Assembly (NCBI GenBank): GCA_963920705.1
Contig: OY987234.1
Span: forward strand, 19,425,794-19,489,793
Reading direction: 5' to 3'
Origin: Odiellus spinosus
Lineage: Eukaryota > Arthropoda > Arachnida > Opiliones > Phalangiidae
DNA length: 64,000 bases
Of this stretch, positions 11,750 to 24,576 are shown one piece after another; the first letter of the stretch is position 1, and the number at the start of each line of letters is the position of its first letter. Under the pieces are notes generated by a model that was not told the origin of the DNA, searched no databases, and was given only the letters and a program-made list of their open reading frames with translations. Position numbers and translations under genes: made by a program.

Positions 11750-12520
11750 TTTAAAATTAATTAATATAATATTCAAAATTTTCATTTAAAATTAATTAAT
11801 AAATATAATATTCAAAATTTTCATTTAAAATTAATTAATAAATATAATATTCAAAATTTTCATTTAAAATTAATTAATAAATATAATATACAAAATTTTC
11901 ATTTAAAATTAATTAATAAATATAATATTCAAAATTTTAATTTAAAATTAATGAATATAATATTCAAAACTTACATTTAAAAGTTTTGAATTCCCAATAA
12001 AATTAATTAATATAATATCAAAAGTTTCCCTTTAAAATTAATTAATATATTATCCAAAACTTCCCTTTAAAATTAATTAATTAATATAATATTCAAAACT
12101 TTCCTTTAAAATTAATTAATTAATATAATATTCAAAACTTTCCTTTAAAATTAATTAATTAATTAATATAATATTCAAAACTTTCCTTTAAAATTAATTA
12201 ATTAATATAATATTCAAAACTTTCCTTTAAAATTAATTAATGAATATAATATCTAAAATTTCCATTTAAAATTAATGAATATAATATCCAAAACTTAAAT
12301 TTAAAATTAATTAATGAATATTATGTCCAAATTTCTTTTAAAATTAATTAATGAATATAATATCCAAACTTTTCCTTTAAAATTAATTAATAAATATAAT
12401 ATCCAAAAATTCCCTTTAAAATTAATTAATGAATATAATATCCGAAATATCCCTTTAAAATTAATTAATGAATATAATATCCAAAACATCTCTTTAAAAT
12501 TAATATAATACCCAAAATCA
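11750..12520. repeat. AT-rich minisatellite, unit about 35-39 bp
   Basis: About twenty units of the form TTTAAAATTAATTAATAAAT followed by ATAATATTCAAAATTTTCA. Units vary by insertion or loss of AATT steps and by CAAAATTTTCA versus CAAAACTTTCC or CCAAAACTT endings. The 5' units resemble one another and the 3' units (with TAATGAATATAATATCC) resemble one another, so local homogenisation is visible. Frames on both strands are repeat artefacts. Confidence 0.85.
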
Positions 12521-15053
12521 AATATAAATATTTAATATATAGAAATTCAACGGCGTTATGTTAGTTTCAACTCAGCATTATAATTTCCTATCCACTTAAA
12601 AACAAAAAAATATAAAGGGTTAAATTTTTAATCAGTATGGGGCATGTGCCAAGTTTCATTTCTATAAAATTTTGTCATTCAAGAGAGGTCGGGGTGGATT
12701 TTAAAAACTACCCAACCGGTTCACCAACTGTATATAACCGAACGATTCTTGTCTAGCTATTAGATCTTTTTCACAAAACCGCAAAATATCCGAGGGGACT
12801 CTTTTCAAATAAAAACGTTCAAGGTCCGGTTCTCTATTAAAATACATTCCCACCTCAAGAAACCCTCTTCATCCTCTGAACATCGCGTGGTGTATACTAT
12901 TCAAAAGAAAACGCGTTGTGAATTCATTATCTCTTAATATTAAATTTCTTGAAAGAGTTTTGTAGTCCCAACTGCAATATGAATGAAAGCCTGACGAAAC
13001 GGTTCATAAATTTTTGAAGTTTATAAAAAATGAACTCGCGAAGAAGAGAGATTCTTCGTGTATAGTTGTTAAAGTTGTTAACCATCCTTAATTTCAAATC
13101 AAACCTTTCTATCTTGTTAAACTGGTCCTAATATTTGTACCTTAGTATACAGATGGGGTGAAAGTTTGAAACTTTTAGTTCTTTTTCTACGTACTTGATC
13201 AAACTAAGTGTGTACTTAAAATTAAGGTTTAATTCAAGTTTATACTTTACTGTATTTTCGAATGTGACGCGTTTTTCAAGTGTTTGTGTATGGTTCACGT
13301 TTTATATTGTTGAGAGAGCGAAAGAAATAAGTGTTGAAAACTGACAAGGGGCTTCTGTGTATGTATACTTTGGTTCAAAAGTAGTTTGCAGTCTAGACAA
13401 ACCTTAGGCGTATTGATACTCAATATTAAACCTATGGGAGATAAAAGTAGTTTCGAAATATTTGATTGAAGACGTTGATTTTTGTTATTCATTCTACTGA
13501 TATCACGTAGTCAAACCCTAGCTTACTATATCTTTCCTTTGAATTTATTGAGATATATTGGGTTTGTAACGTAATTTTTATTGAAGACTCTAGATGGGAT
13601 AAACATAAGTCTGTAAAAAGAACGGTATTGTCTGGATTCGCTATTAACTTCAGAGAATTTCATTTGATTTCAGTTTAATCTTTACTGACTATAGACCTTG
13701 TATTTGAGGAAGGAAAAAAAATCGTCCCAACACTGAAGAAAATGAGTTTAAAGACCCCCACGATGGCGGGATTGCGCGACTGGTTGAATTTAAGCAACCA
13801 TCTTTAGTATTCAATAGACGGGAAACTAACCTTAGTTATAAATATACGAAATATTAAAATCTATGTACGCTATTTGTCTGAACTGTTGAACTGAATTTTG
13901 GGCCTGAAAAATGAGTATTTCATTGATTACAATCAGTCCGCATGAGTTTTCAACTAGTCTACATAATAACAATCGTAAGAAATATAAAACAGAGGTATAA
14001 AATAGAAGTAGGCTTAGCTTTGTACAGTCTGAAATCTCTTGTAAGTTCATTGCGGTTCTTATCCAGCTTAAATCTATTTCTTTAAAATTCTTTGGGATGC
14101 AATCCCCGTGCTATGGTATCTCGTGCAAGCCTCGTAACCCATCACTAGTTCTTTGCATTCTTATCCAATTAAATAGAAACAGTAAAGCCAAAGGTTGAGG
14201 GAATGAGATTCTTGTGAAGTTGTTTTTTTAAATATATCTCCGTTGTTCAACTTTCATTCCAATGTCTTTATATCAACGGACGATGTAGGTTTCAACACGT
14301 TTAAAGTTATAATCCCCGTTTCAGTTCAAAGAAATCAAATAGTATACTAGAAGAATATCTTAATACGCGGTGAAATCTTTGACTGATTCTGACAAAAATC
14401 TATAAATCTCAACTTTGCAAGAACATAAAGTTCATTAATAATTTCATAAGCAGAAACAGGCGAAACCAATTTCCTTGATGCCGTTAAACCTATATGTACC
14501 GAAACTGATACCGAGAACATTACGTTCCTGGCGCTGCTTCGTTCTAAACCTAAATGATTTGGGGATTTTTTTTTTTTTGGACCATGCAGCTAGGGTTTGG
14601 AAGATATTTCGTAAATCGTTTTTTTCCACTAATCTTGTGTGTTTTATCGGTTGTAAGTAAGGGGAAAAGTGTCTAATTTATCCACCGGGACCTTTTTTAT
14701 TTCTAGCACGATAGTTTTTGATAGTCCTGGGTCATAAATTTTATGTTTTCAAAAGTAATCAGTTCAAGATATAGTTCATGGATCTCTCATTTCTCTTAAC
14801 CACGAAAAACATCAAACATAATATTATAATATAGCTTATTTTCTATCGAAATATGCCCGTATAAGAGTTATATTATGAAATTGTAATTTAATATCTGTAG
14901 TATTTGGTAACCTAACATTTCCTGTTTGATTGGAAGACTCGATTCGTTCGGAGAATGTTATGATTGCAGTCCACACACGTTTGCGTTAAATTATCCAAAT
15001 TTTATTTAATTCCTCTTTCAATGGGTCCCATATTTTGGGTTTGAGAGCTACGC
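12521..15053. other. AT-rich non-coding block
   Basis: No exon, RNA gene or element with paired ends was found. Small frames near 13300-13490, 13830-14050 and 14440-14660 have no recognisable motif. A poly-T tract lies near 14567-14578. Confidence 0.4.
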
Positions 15054-15060
15054 CCATTAC

Positions 15061-15377
15061 CAAGAACTCTTTCAGGTTCCATAAGAATATGGGAGCATAG
15101 CTTTAGCCTCTGGTACCATCCTCCCAAACTTTGTAAAAAAAAGTTCGTCCGCAATTTTCGCAACATTTGTACGCTTAGATCTTTTTTCGGTCGGCTCCAT
15201 TTTTATTGCCCAAAATATTATGTCCAGGTCGTTAGTGGCGCGGGTTAATAATAGATGTCAGGAGCGATTTACTTGAAAAATCGATTCGAAGCAGACTAAC
15301 TTTTGCTACAAAGTTTGGAAGGATGGTTATTGAATCGCGGCCCTCCCATATTCTTATGGAACCTGAATGGATTCTTG
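15061..15377 (+). mobile_element. E2 MITE copy 1, 317 bp, 7-bp target duplication
   Basis: The target duplication CCATTAC is perfect (15054-15060 and 15378-15384). The terminal inverted repeat starts CAAGAA and contains CAGGTTCCATAAGAATATGG, about 35 bases in all. A second inner inverted block (CATCCTCCCAAACTTTGTA) makes most of the element a long foldback. The start CA and the 7-bp duplication are shared with E1, but the sequences are otherwise unrelated. Non-coding. Confidence 0.75.
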
Positions 15378-15384
15378 CCATTAC

Positions 15385-18300
15385 TTAATCCCTTTTGTTG
15401 AATTGGTTAATTCATGGAATTCACGTCTATCTGTGAAAATCTTTGTTGCTATCCCTATGTTATTAATCTTTCAAATAACGTGAGTGCCATACTTATTTAA
15501 CTTTTGATATACACCTAATGACTCTCTTTCATATTTACAATCTTGTTCAACCACAATTCTATGTACAAATTGATTAACCCACTACACACTTAAATTTAAT
15601 CTTCATATTCAATCGATATTGTGGGCTTTATTTTTATATATAGAATTCATATTGGTTTTGTAACTTAAATTTGCGTAGGTATTAAAACACTATAAACCCA
15701 TCTCCGGTTACCTTGGATGGTTATATTATATCGGAACAAATTTCAATAGTGTGACGTATATTCTAAAAGGAAACGGCTGTATATTCGTATTCAAGAGTAA
15801 CTGCAAACTACTTTTTCTCCTATGATAATTTAATATCGCGTATCAATACGCCCTAACTTTGGTCAGTTTGTAAACTTATCTTGAACATAATCGTACACGA
15901 CACTATACGAAAAAAATTGTGGGAAAGGCGGTGGTTATATCAGCGAATTGTCTTGTCCGTTTTTATTTGACACTACACCCAATTTTATAGGCTCCCATTT
16001 GTCTCTAGATAAACAAATAGATATAAATGGTAACTAGGCTTCGTACTCGCTGTAAGATCAAGGTGGAATTAAGTATAGTCTCTTAACATTTGTAATGTTT
16101 CAACACGCAGCACCAAAAAAAAAAATTGTGACGTCGCTTAAACATCTCGCCTACGCTTGGCGTATTATGGTGGGCGAAAACAGGGGGCAATAGGAAGGGT
16201 AAATTAAAATTACCCTGTACATAATCTTCTTTTTACAAATATTAACCGCTCACAATAACCAACCACTGTGTTGAAAGACTTAAGGGATAATGTAGATGCA
16301 AACCAATTTAATTTAAATTTTGATTTCTGAATAAAATCCTTTAACATATAATAAATTAATCGACATTAATGGTAACATCTGGTTAATTTAAATATAACTA
16401 AAATTGAATTTAACCCCCGCATAAATTTTCTATAAAAATATAGACTTGATGCCCTAGATAAAATCTTAAACACGAAGACTGGTTTATTTGGTTTTTCGAA
16501 AACTAAATTATTTGGGAATGAAAAGTCTCAACCAGCCACAAAAATTAAAGTATTTGATCAAAATATGAAATATTTTTGTCAATGTTAGTCGTAGAGTCGA
16601 CTCATTGGGTTGAATTCCACTTGGTCGATTCCCAATCTGCCAAATCCGTGTTATACGACCGACTAATTTAAATTAGCTTTTTAAAATAAAAAAAACTGGT
16701 ACCTAACCAAACAAGATTTAAACGAATGCTTTTCGATCAAGCGAGAACCATTAATTTTTTAAATCAATTCAATGGAATTTCGTTCCAGCGGTTTTCTACC
16801 CAATAGTCATAGAACCCTTCAGGCGTTATGTCTTCAGAGACAGGGGTGTAAAATATCCAAGGGGTGTCGAGAGAAATATCCACTTTCCAATCATCCTCTT
16901 TTTCTCGCGTTCTATGTTCAATTCTTCTAGGTTAAAGGTTACCAAAACCATCCCCTGTTGGATATAATTATGGTTGAAACGAACAAAATGGAATAAATTC
17001 ATTATTTTTAACTTTTCACTCTCTCTTAACCAAGCATAAAATCCTCCTTGAGGCCTCTATCCCTTCCACTTGCTCTGATATTTAATTTTTAAGCCATTAA
17101 TTACCCCCTAGTATAAAAAAATCTCTTAGAACGGTCATTAGTGCATCTGTTTTCGCATATTTTAATCCCAGAAATATTTTATTACATTAAGTATATTAAC
17201 CTAATATGAAAAAAATTAGTCCTTGGACCGAAATGAAATTCGAGATTTCTTTTTAATTCACCCCTTAACTATTACGCTATAGGGTGTTTCTTTAAATTCT
17301 AAAAGGCATCTTAGTTGGGTGTAGAAAGTCAGATAAAGAATTATTTCGCAAAAACTTTAATAAATACATTAATTAAACGCTTGAATAGTCTCGAAGGCGT
17401 GTTTACGTATGTTTATCACGCGCGAAATACATGAAATTAACTGGAATTAATAAGTCGGATGTGCACCCTGATAAAAAAATTCTTTTGTAATATTGGTTGT
17501 AATTAGCAAAGGTTTTTAATTGCCAAAAATGTTAAAGTTTTTCTTTTTAAACATTTATAACGTGCTTCCCTAATTTTCTAATTTAGAGGGGCCATTTACA
17601 TCACGTTTCCATTGTTGTAAAGAAAACTGGTTAAAAAAAAACTCGGCTATTTTTTGACTGAGGACGCATTAACAAATTTGATTAATTTATGGGCGGAATT
17701 TTTTCGGGGGTAACAATGAATATTTTCAAGAGTTTTGGAGGGTAGAATTAACCAGCTTGGGCAGGATGTAAGGATACCTTTGAAATTTCCCCTTATCTAT
17801 TATGCCTTAAATCGGACGGAGAGGCTTGTTCAAGGGACCAGTCACGTAATCGGTGAAGAGACTGTAACTTTGACTGTACTAAAAAAATTAGGCGTAATCC
17901 GTAATCGGTGTACAGGTAATTCGAGATGGATTAGCCCCTCGTGTTGGTTAAATTTTTTAATAATTTCACTCTGTTTTACTGCTTTCTATGGAATTGCTAG
18001 CTAAATATAATAGTTTTCTTATTAGAATCAAATGGTGTCGTGTGGTTTAATATAACAAATGAGAACCAGGTTGCTAATTTCGAGAAAATCATTTTCTTTT
18101 AGCAAGGACCCACCTGCGACCACAAATATCATTTGTCAAAAATTAAACGCTTAAAAAAATCTTATCCCCGAACTTGGGGTGGTTTTATTTTTAATAATAG
18201 TTAAGGGCCTCCCGTAAAAGAAAAGTGAAACTCAAATGAAAAGTTAGTATACGTAAAAAAAAATATTTTCAGCTTGGGTTATGATCCAACTGTAACTATA

Positions 18301-19074
18301 TAGGGGTTGAAAATTAAAACTGATTTCGACTGTTAGTACGTGCTGAAATCTTCAAATATATGACCTAAATTCTGAATTTAAAAACTTATTTCCAAATAAG
18401 TTTGATTAAAGTATATTTAGGCTTAGCTAGTTCAAACTTTTTTAAGATAACAATTTTTTCTTGAAATTTAAAAAATAGTACCCAAGAAATATTAAGGATT
18501 AACAAATAACTAAAGTTCTAACAAACAAGGCTTAGCGAAAAGTAGAAGAGCATTATGGAATCGAGCTTAGCATCCAACAAAAGCATTTTTCTGAATTTAT
18601 CAAAATTGTTTAGAATATTAAAAATTGTTGTTCTAACTTTAGGATTTAGTTAAACTTCATACAAAGTCAGGCTTTGTAATTAGGTTAAGCGCGCGTCCAA
18701 ATCGGGTAAAATTATAACTATTTTAATAAATTATATTGCTATATCTCTAAGCTAAAATTTATTTTAGGGTGTTTTAGGCCTAGGCCTAAATTCATTTCAA
18801 TTTCTCTTTAAGAAAGGGGGTGTTGCTATCATATCTTAAATATTACAGACACTAACACTTCTTGGGTGCCATTATTCCTAAAGCGACCTCGTAAATTATC
18901 CTTTTAGAATAATAGAGCAACAGCAGGTGGTACTCTTTTCTTTTGTAGTCTAAAATGCGTAATAAGCATCGACGTTTTTTTTTTTTTTCGTCCCACGTGT
19001 GTTGACATTTGCCAGCCAACACGCACATTTCCCTTCTGTCATCTGTATTGTGGCGGCATTTCTTTTATAACCCT
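15385..19074. other. AT-rich non-coding block
   Basis: An 89-residue frame starts at 17735 but has no recognisable domain, no clear splice context and is not repeat-derived. It is treated as chance. Nothing else could be supported. Confidence 0.4.
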
Positions 19075-19399
19075 TTTTTCCCTGATGTCTTAGGTTACCG
19101 AATTTTAAATTTAATAGCTCTAATTGCTATAAGGGAGAAAAAGCTATCTAGGACTAATTACACCCTTTAACATAAATTCAGTGTTCTCGGAACTTAATCC
19201 AATTTTATTTAATTTGCAGTCGTATTAAAAAGAAACTGAATGATTCCATATAAAAAATAAAGTTTCTTTGGATACGACTGGACCTCAAAGAGATGGTCCC
19301 AAGAAGTCCCGTGATGGTATTGGTGACTTTTCTGAAGAACCCCGTTTTCCCCCAACGTCTTGGGTTTCCAAATTTAAAGTTAATAGCTCTGATTACTAT
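19075..19399. repeat. Direct duplication of about 55 bp (19080-19132 and 19342-19399)
   Basis: Both segments run: C-rich/T-rich lead, GTCTTAGGTTACC or GTCTTGGGTTTCC, a TTTAAA stretch, then TTAATAGCTCTAATTGCTAT or TTAATAGCTCTGATTACTAT. E1 copy 3 inserted at the end of the second segment, and its target duplication TTACTAT comes from it. Confidence 0.6.
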
Positions 19400-19738
19400 C
19401 AGAAGCCGATGAAACCCTCCTTTGAAGTCTATTACTCCCGGGTCTTGTCTACCCCTCTCTGTATGGGTTAGTTTCAAAAAACGCGATTCGTACGCCTCCT
19501 AACGGTAGATATTTTCGAAGCGGGTGTTCGTCGAGCGAATATAGATCTAGCAGCCTTGGAGTTCGTCAAAAAAACGTCGTCGTTTGTGGATAGAGAGAAT
19601 TTCCAATTTTCCGTAGACAGGAGGCATGAAGTAGGACCCCTCCGATCTCGTAAAATCGTGAATTTTACCCATACAGAGAGGCGCGCTATATGGAACATTA
19701 GAGTAGTAGACTTCAAAGGAGGGTTTCATCGGCTTCTG
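19400..19738 (-). mobile_element. E1 MITE copy 3 (subfamily B)
   Basis: Complete 339-bp copy in reverse orientation. The target duplication TTACTAT is perfect at 19393-19399 and 19739-19745. It carries CCCTCCGATCTCG and GGGTTAGTTTC, both subfamily B markers. Confidence 0.85.
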
Positions 19739-19745
19739 TTACTAT

Positions 19746-20845
19746 ACAGAGTTTTAACCTAAGGGGCTCAAGGAAATTCCACCCCTCTTACCCAGATTTC
19801 GCTGCAATGCAGGGTTGCCAAGAGCTTGTGAGGGCAGTTCACAACGGATTTGTTTCAAAAAAATACAATCCCTTTTCTATGCTTCAGTTTGCGTTCACAG
19901 GTGGGGGACCCTCATTTACCCCCCTATAATTCCTGCCAATGGTCTCTGAACTTTATCCAAAAAATTTTGTTTGATACCACCAAAAGGATGATCTCATGAA
20001 GTAGTTGTATAATTTTTTAATATTACCTCCAGGCTATTTTTCGGTCTCTATAATGGTATAATGGGTGAATTACATCTAAGACATATTTTTTCAGGTTTGT
20101 AATTTGATACGGTTTTGATTATACACGTTATTTTATCTCCTTTTTAATGACTTAATATTAAAGTTCAGGAACTAATTTCAAAACATTACGATACGAACCG
20201 GGCAAGTTTAAAAGTTTATTAAAAGTTACAACTTCGCGAAATTAAAAATATTTTCATCAATAACTCGATTATATTAGTATATATTAGATAATTTTAAATG
20301 CTTTTGGTGATTCTCTTGCATTTTTAAATATTTCTTTGTCAAGTTAAACGTTTTTGAGTTTGTCCTTTGAATTTCAAATGGCAAATTTTCTCCTCAAAAA
20401 TCTATAAATTCGTTACGTTATATTGACATTGGAGATTTTATGTCCCTTAATTATAGTCACTATACTTACTGTTATAATGTACTTTACGTTAATTGCCAAT
20501 TACGATATGAAATAGCAAGCATAAACCTCATTTTCTTCAAAATTAAATTTTAACTAATTACACCTTTACTCAAGATATTAATGCAATATTATTATAAAAC
20601 CTATAAGCATGAACCAGTTCTGGGAAAGAAGCTAGGAGACTATAAGCTTTAGTGGGTTGTAAAAAAATTATAATATTTTTAACTATAATAGCGGTTCATT
20701 GGCTTGATTTTTATATCAGGGTCGTGTAGAGGCCCATATGGAACAATACTATTATTTAGCATGCCTCTGTTTCGACCGTGAGTTTAGATTAGTCTTGGTG
20801 GTAAAATACAATTAGTGCTTTTATCTAGCGTGTAAAGTTGTGTTT
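19746..20845. other. AT-rich non-coding block
   Basis: A moderately GC-rich stretch at 19770-19930 contains CCCAGATTTCGCTGC and GGTGGGGGACCC but no maintained frame. The rest is AT-rich with nothing recognised. Confidence 0.35.
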
Positions 20846-20854
20846 GTCTCAGTC

Positions 20855-21133
20855 AAGGAGGATCAGAGAAGGAGAGGAAATGTGGGGACGGCGCGGTTCC
20901 TACTGCGTCGGCCTAAACTCCCACTCTGGGAGAACGGGGGTAGAGACGTTTCGTGGTAAAATGTTGTCGCGTGGGCAAAACGAATCCTTTATGAGACGCG
21001 CTAGCTAGCGACCACGTGACAACAGTTTACCTCGAGAATTTCCTATCCCCCCTTTCCACCCGAGTGGGAGGTTGGCTCTTCTCTCTCTAACTCAACGCAG
21101 CCCCACTTTTCCTCTCCTTGTCTGATCCTCCTT
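20855..21133 (+). mobile_element. Foldback MITE family E3, copy a, 279 bp, 9-bp target duplication
   Basis: The 9-bp duplication GTCTCAGTC flanks it (20846-20854 and 21134-21142). The ends are AAGGAGGATCAGA followed by AGGAGAGGAAA, and the inverse at the right. The middle holds an inverted pair, GGTAAAATGTTGTCGCGTGG against CCACGTGACAACAGTTTACC, so the element can fold over most of its length. The interior is GC-rich and non-coding. Duplications of 9 bp are usual for Mutator-like elements and also occur in Merlin. Assignment to Mutator-like is an inference from length alone. Confidence 0.7.
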
Positions 21134-21542
21134 GTCTCAGTCGATTAGAATTTAGAGCAATATGTTCCCGTGATGTATTCAAAAAGCGTAACGAATCTAC
21201 GGAGTAGAAACCTTTTTATCGATTTTAGCTCTCATCAAGTTGTTTACAACTTTTTGAAAATATTTTTAACCGCGAAATGGTTCTAAACACTTTCTCGTTT
21301 CTCAATCGATTAACGCGACAAGGTGCTGGGCGTTCTCTTAAAATTTTTAAGAACTCGATTTCAAACGCATTCCTGACAAATTTTGTTTTTTAGCTTTGTC
21401 CCTCGTCCTAAATCAATTTAAAAACGTATGATATTAACTCTTAAGATTGATTCCGTATAACTCTAATTATTTTTAAATGTGAAATTTTCTTTAAATTTAG
21501 AATACAGTCCGACAAAAGTGAATATAGGTTTATACCTTATTA

Positions 21543-21879
21543 CAGAAGCCGATGAAACCCTCCTTTGAAGTCTACTACTCCAATGTTCCATATAGCGCTC
21601 CTCTCTGTATGGGTAAAATTCCCAATTTTACGAGTTAGAAGGGGTCTTACTTCATCCCCCCTGTCTACTGAAAATTGGAAATTCTCTCTCTCCACAAACG
21701 ACGACGTTTTTTGGACGAACTCCAAGGCTGCTAGAGATATTCGCTCGACGAGCTCTCGCTCCGAAAACATCTACCGTTAGGAGGCGTACGAATCGCGCCT
21801 TTTGAGAATAACCCATACAGAGAGGCGTAGACAAGACCAGGGAGTAATAGACTTCAAAGGAGGGTTTCATCGGCTTCTG
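21543..21879 (+). mobile_element. E1 MITE copy 4 (subfamily A)
   Basis: Complete 337-bp copy. The target duplication CTTATTA is perfect at 21536-21542 and 21880-21886. It carries GAGTTAGAAGGGG and GAGAATAACCC. Confidence 0.85.
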
Positions 21880-22162
21880 CTTATTAGTAAAATAAAATAA
21901 AAACAAATCTAGTATCTAACTTAACGCAACTATTAGAGAGAACTGTTTTTTCAGTCTCGCAATTTACTCCAAACAAAATTTGCGAAGCATTACAGGGATA
22001 TCAAGCTGCAAATAACCAAATATCCCATATTTTTCTTCAAACTAACTGCGCGCTGCTATGCCTATTTAGAAAAACTTGGCGCTAAGGTCACCACACCCTC
22101 CTACTAATAAAGCTACGAGTGTGAACCTTATAATCCAAACAACCCAGTCTTGTTTTCTTTAG

Positions 22163-22402
22163 ATTCGAAAAAAGGGGAAATTTTGGGAAAAGCTTCGTAA
22201 GCATCGGGTTGGACTTGGAGAAGTTTTGGAGACAGTGGGGCGAATTTTATTACGAACCATAAAAGGTTGGTGCGGGGTTGACGGACAGCCTAAAGGCCCC
22301 GCCAGTAAAAAAAGACAGCATCGCCAAAGCAACCTCGATATTTGGCGTAGGCTTCTATATCTTCTTGGCGAAATAAAACGGACGGCATTCACCCTAAACT
22401 AG
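22163..22402 (+). CDS. Candidate terminal coding exon, product unrecognised
   Basis: A polypyrimidine tract and acceptor (GTTTTCTTTAG, AG at 22161-22162) are followed at once by a phase-0 frame of 79 codons ending in TAG. It has no internal Met and begins IRKKGKFWEKLRKHRVGLGE. The predicted peptide is strongly basic with a Leu-rich stretch near its end (DIWRRLLYLLGEIKR). The segment is distinctly GC-richer than its flanks. Against it, the opposite strand is also open for 77 codons across the same bases, no upstream partner exon was identified, and no domain is recognised. It could equally be a fragment of an unrecognised repeat. Treat as a hypothesis. Confidence 0.25.
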   Translation: MRKKGKFWEKLRKHRVGLGEVLETVGRILLRTIKGWCGVDGQPKGPASKKRQHRQSNLDIWRRLLYLLGEIKRTAFTLN

Positions 22403-23252
22403 ATAGAAAACGATATCTCCCGCGAAACTCCCCGATGCCCCAAATATTTTGTTCATTCATAGAATTTCTAAGAGAGGAAATAAACTGAATAGATAGTATT
22501 TTTTTAAAAGGAACAGTCTTGTGAAATCGGTGAAATTATTATTAAGGAAATAAAGGCAAAATTTTGATAATTTTTTTGAAGTATGCTAACTTAAAAAGTT
22601 AAAAAACCTAAAATAGCGGACCAATCATATCATCTCATGATTTAATAGCAATATTTGAAAACTTTTTATCTTAAAACTAAATTTCTGTAAGACTAGACCT
22701 TGAAAATAAATGTTAGATCTACTGACGCCTTTAAATTTAAACTCTCAATACGTTTTCCCTTCTATCTATCAGACACGTCAATAATCTTTGGAGAAAAAAA
22801 GCTTAGGTTTTTATTTTTTGAGTCGTATAGCTGATCGTAGGACGGGTTGCTCACTTTTTTTAAGCCGGGGTATCTTTGTGGACACAAGAACTTGGTTTTT
22901 CGAACAATTTTGGATGGGTCAGAAACTCGAGAATTATAGAGGGGAAATAGTTTTCCTTGTAATAAGTGTAAATGCAGGTGTTCTAAACCTCGATATTTAT
23001 TGGATAAATGTGCGGGTTCGTGAAATAAAATTCTCACGATTTGTTATTCAAAACTTTTATTTATTTAGCCGAAAAGAAAGAAAAAAAAAACTTTTGAAAT
23101 TCCTAATTATCAGTTTAACATATTTGCAGATTTTATTATTTTTATATAAAGGGTTAAGTTAAAAGTATTTACGGGAATTTAGAATCTTTCTAGTGTAAGT
23201 TTAATCAAAAGTTAATAACATATTACAGAGAAGTAATTAATATCGGAAATGC
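22403..23252. other. Non-coding block
   Basis: A 124-codon plus-strand frame (22788-23162) and a 91-codon minus-strand frame overlap here. Neither has recognisable motifs, and the plus frame ends in low-complexity Lys/Phe/Leu sequence. Nothing else was found. Confidence 0.35.
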
Positions 23253-23403
23253 AGGATCTCCATGATCAATGTCATTGGTCGCTAGTCCTTATAGTGAATC
23301 CCAGCTAAGCCTATTTTGATTTCAAGTTTAATATGTGTAAATTCTTTTACTGGTGGATTAGGGTTATTTAAACGATAAGGAATTGTTAGGTTACATTCTC
23401 CCT
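23253..23403 (+). mobile_element. K-family Kolobok/T2-type MITE copy 1, right half only
   Basis: Matches the right part of the complete copies at 48342 and 55192: CAGGATCTCCATGA, CATTGGTCGCTAG, GCTAAGCCTATTTT, TTTAAACGATAAGGAAT and the terminus GTTACATTCTCCCT, followed by TTAA at 23404-23407. The left half is missing and the internal order is partly rearranged. The left boundary is approximate. Confidence 0.6.
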
Positions 23404-23407
23404 TTAA

Positions 23408-24406
23408 GTTAGATGTCCATTGTTTAATTAGCAGCTAGAGATAAGCCATTTTATTTTTAATAAATCCTTGCCAGTTATTTATTCACTTGTCTCTAAATTT
23501 GCAAATAATCCTATAATTCATATATACATTTGCGGACTAATTAGTATTCATAACAGAGCCGTTATATTTTAAGTATCCAGCTGGGAATCACTCTACTTGC
23601 ACCGCGTATTTTAAACGTGTTAAGCAAAAATGTAGAAAAAAAAATATTTCAAGCCACACTTCCTGTTAACAACTTTCCATTTCTCATCAAGAAATAGAAA
23701 CTGTCTTTAGTTCAAATAAGGAAATTAAAATATTTTGGAATTTTGGGGTTTATAGGAAACTAAAAACCAAAGTTATTAGACCTGAATGTCTAGTTGTCAC
23801 TACTCCCCAGATTTCGCGTTACGATGTGTCCCCCTTATGCTGGTTGATCAATCAAAATATACCGCCAAATTTTTTTTCTTGGAACAGTAGGATATAACAT
23901 GAAAGTCTACAGTTTTGGGGAAAAATTGGGCCCCTTAATCTTTCGTGCGTCTAGCGAGACTAGTATTTATAGTAGGATTATATACAATTGCGAGAGCATA
24001 CTTATTTTGACTTCATACCTACCATAAGTAACAAAAGAACATAAAATAAGTATGACCCATTTTGTGTAAAATATATTACAGTATTAGGAATAATTTTTAC
24101 CAAGGATAGTCGCGTCCGGCCGTAATAAGTCATTAATGGCTACTATAGGGGCTTGATTTTTAGTGATTAATGAGTTTTACAATTACAATACAACTTAATT
24201 AGGCCCTAAAGACCATTTTCCATAATAAGAAGTGTCGAAAAGCTGTATCTCAGTATAATAACAAATGCTTTTCCATAGAGGCACTGGGTCTATAGTGTAA
24301 GCAGTCCATAAGGAAATTATTTCTCGTCAGATATTGTCATACTATTATTTAGTTATATACTTACGCGTATGCCGAAACGGATTCGTCTTAATATAAAATG
24401 CTTAAA
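23408..24406. other. AT-rich non-coding block
   Basis: No exon, RNA gene or paired-end element was found. Confidence 0.35.
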
Positions 24407-24408
24407 TA

Positions 24409-24574
24409 GGGAGACAGCAAAGACCCAAGGGGGAACGAAAGCCTAACGTCATGGAACCCCCTTACTGGGGGAGCGCTTGTAAGGGCGAATTCTGTAATTC
24501 CCTCACTAAGGGGGATGACAAAGAGGTGAGAGATAGAAACCTCTGACGTATCAATGTCACTCTTGCTGACTCCC
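24409..24574. mobile_element. Small TA-flanked MITE, 166 bp
   Basis: TA at 24407-24408 and 24575-24576 bounds ends GGGAGACAGCAA and, in reverse complement, GGGAGTCAGCAA. The interior also pairs partly (GGAACCCCCTTACTGGGGG, CCCTCACTAAGGGGG). A TA duplication suggests a Tc1/mariner-type mobiliser. The terminal match is short, so this is tentative. Confidence 0.45.
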
Positions 24575-24576
24575 TA

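Noticed and set aside
17735-18004. 89-codon frame starting MEGRINQLGQDV
   Set aside because: No recognisable domain or signal, no promoter or splice context. A frame of this length is expected by chance in 64 kb.
22762-23162. Opposed 124- and 91-codon frames
   Set aside because: No motif, low-complexity C-terminus in the plus frame, and no splice support.
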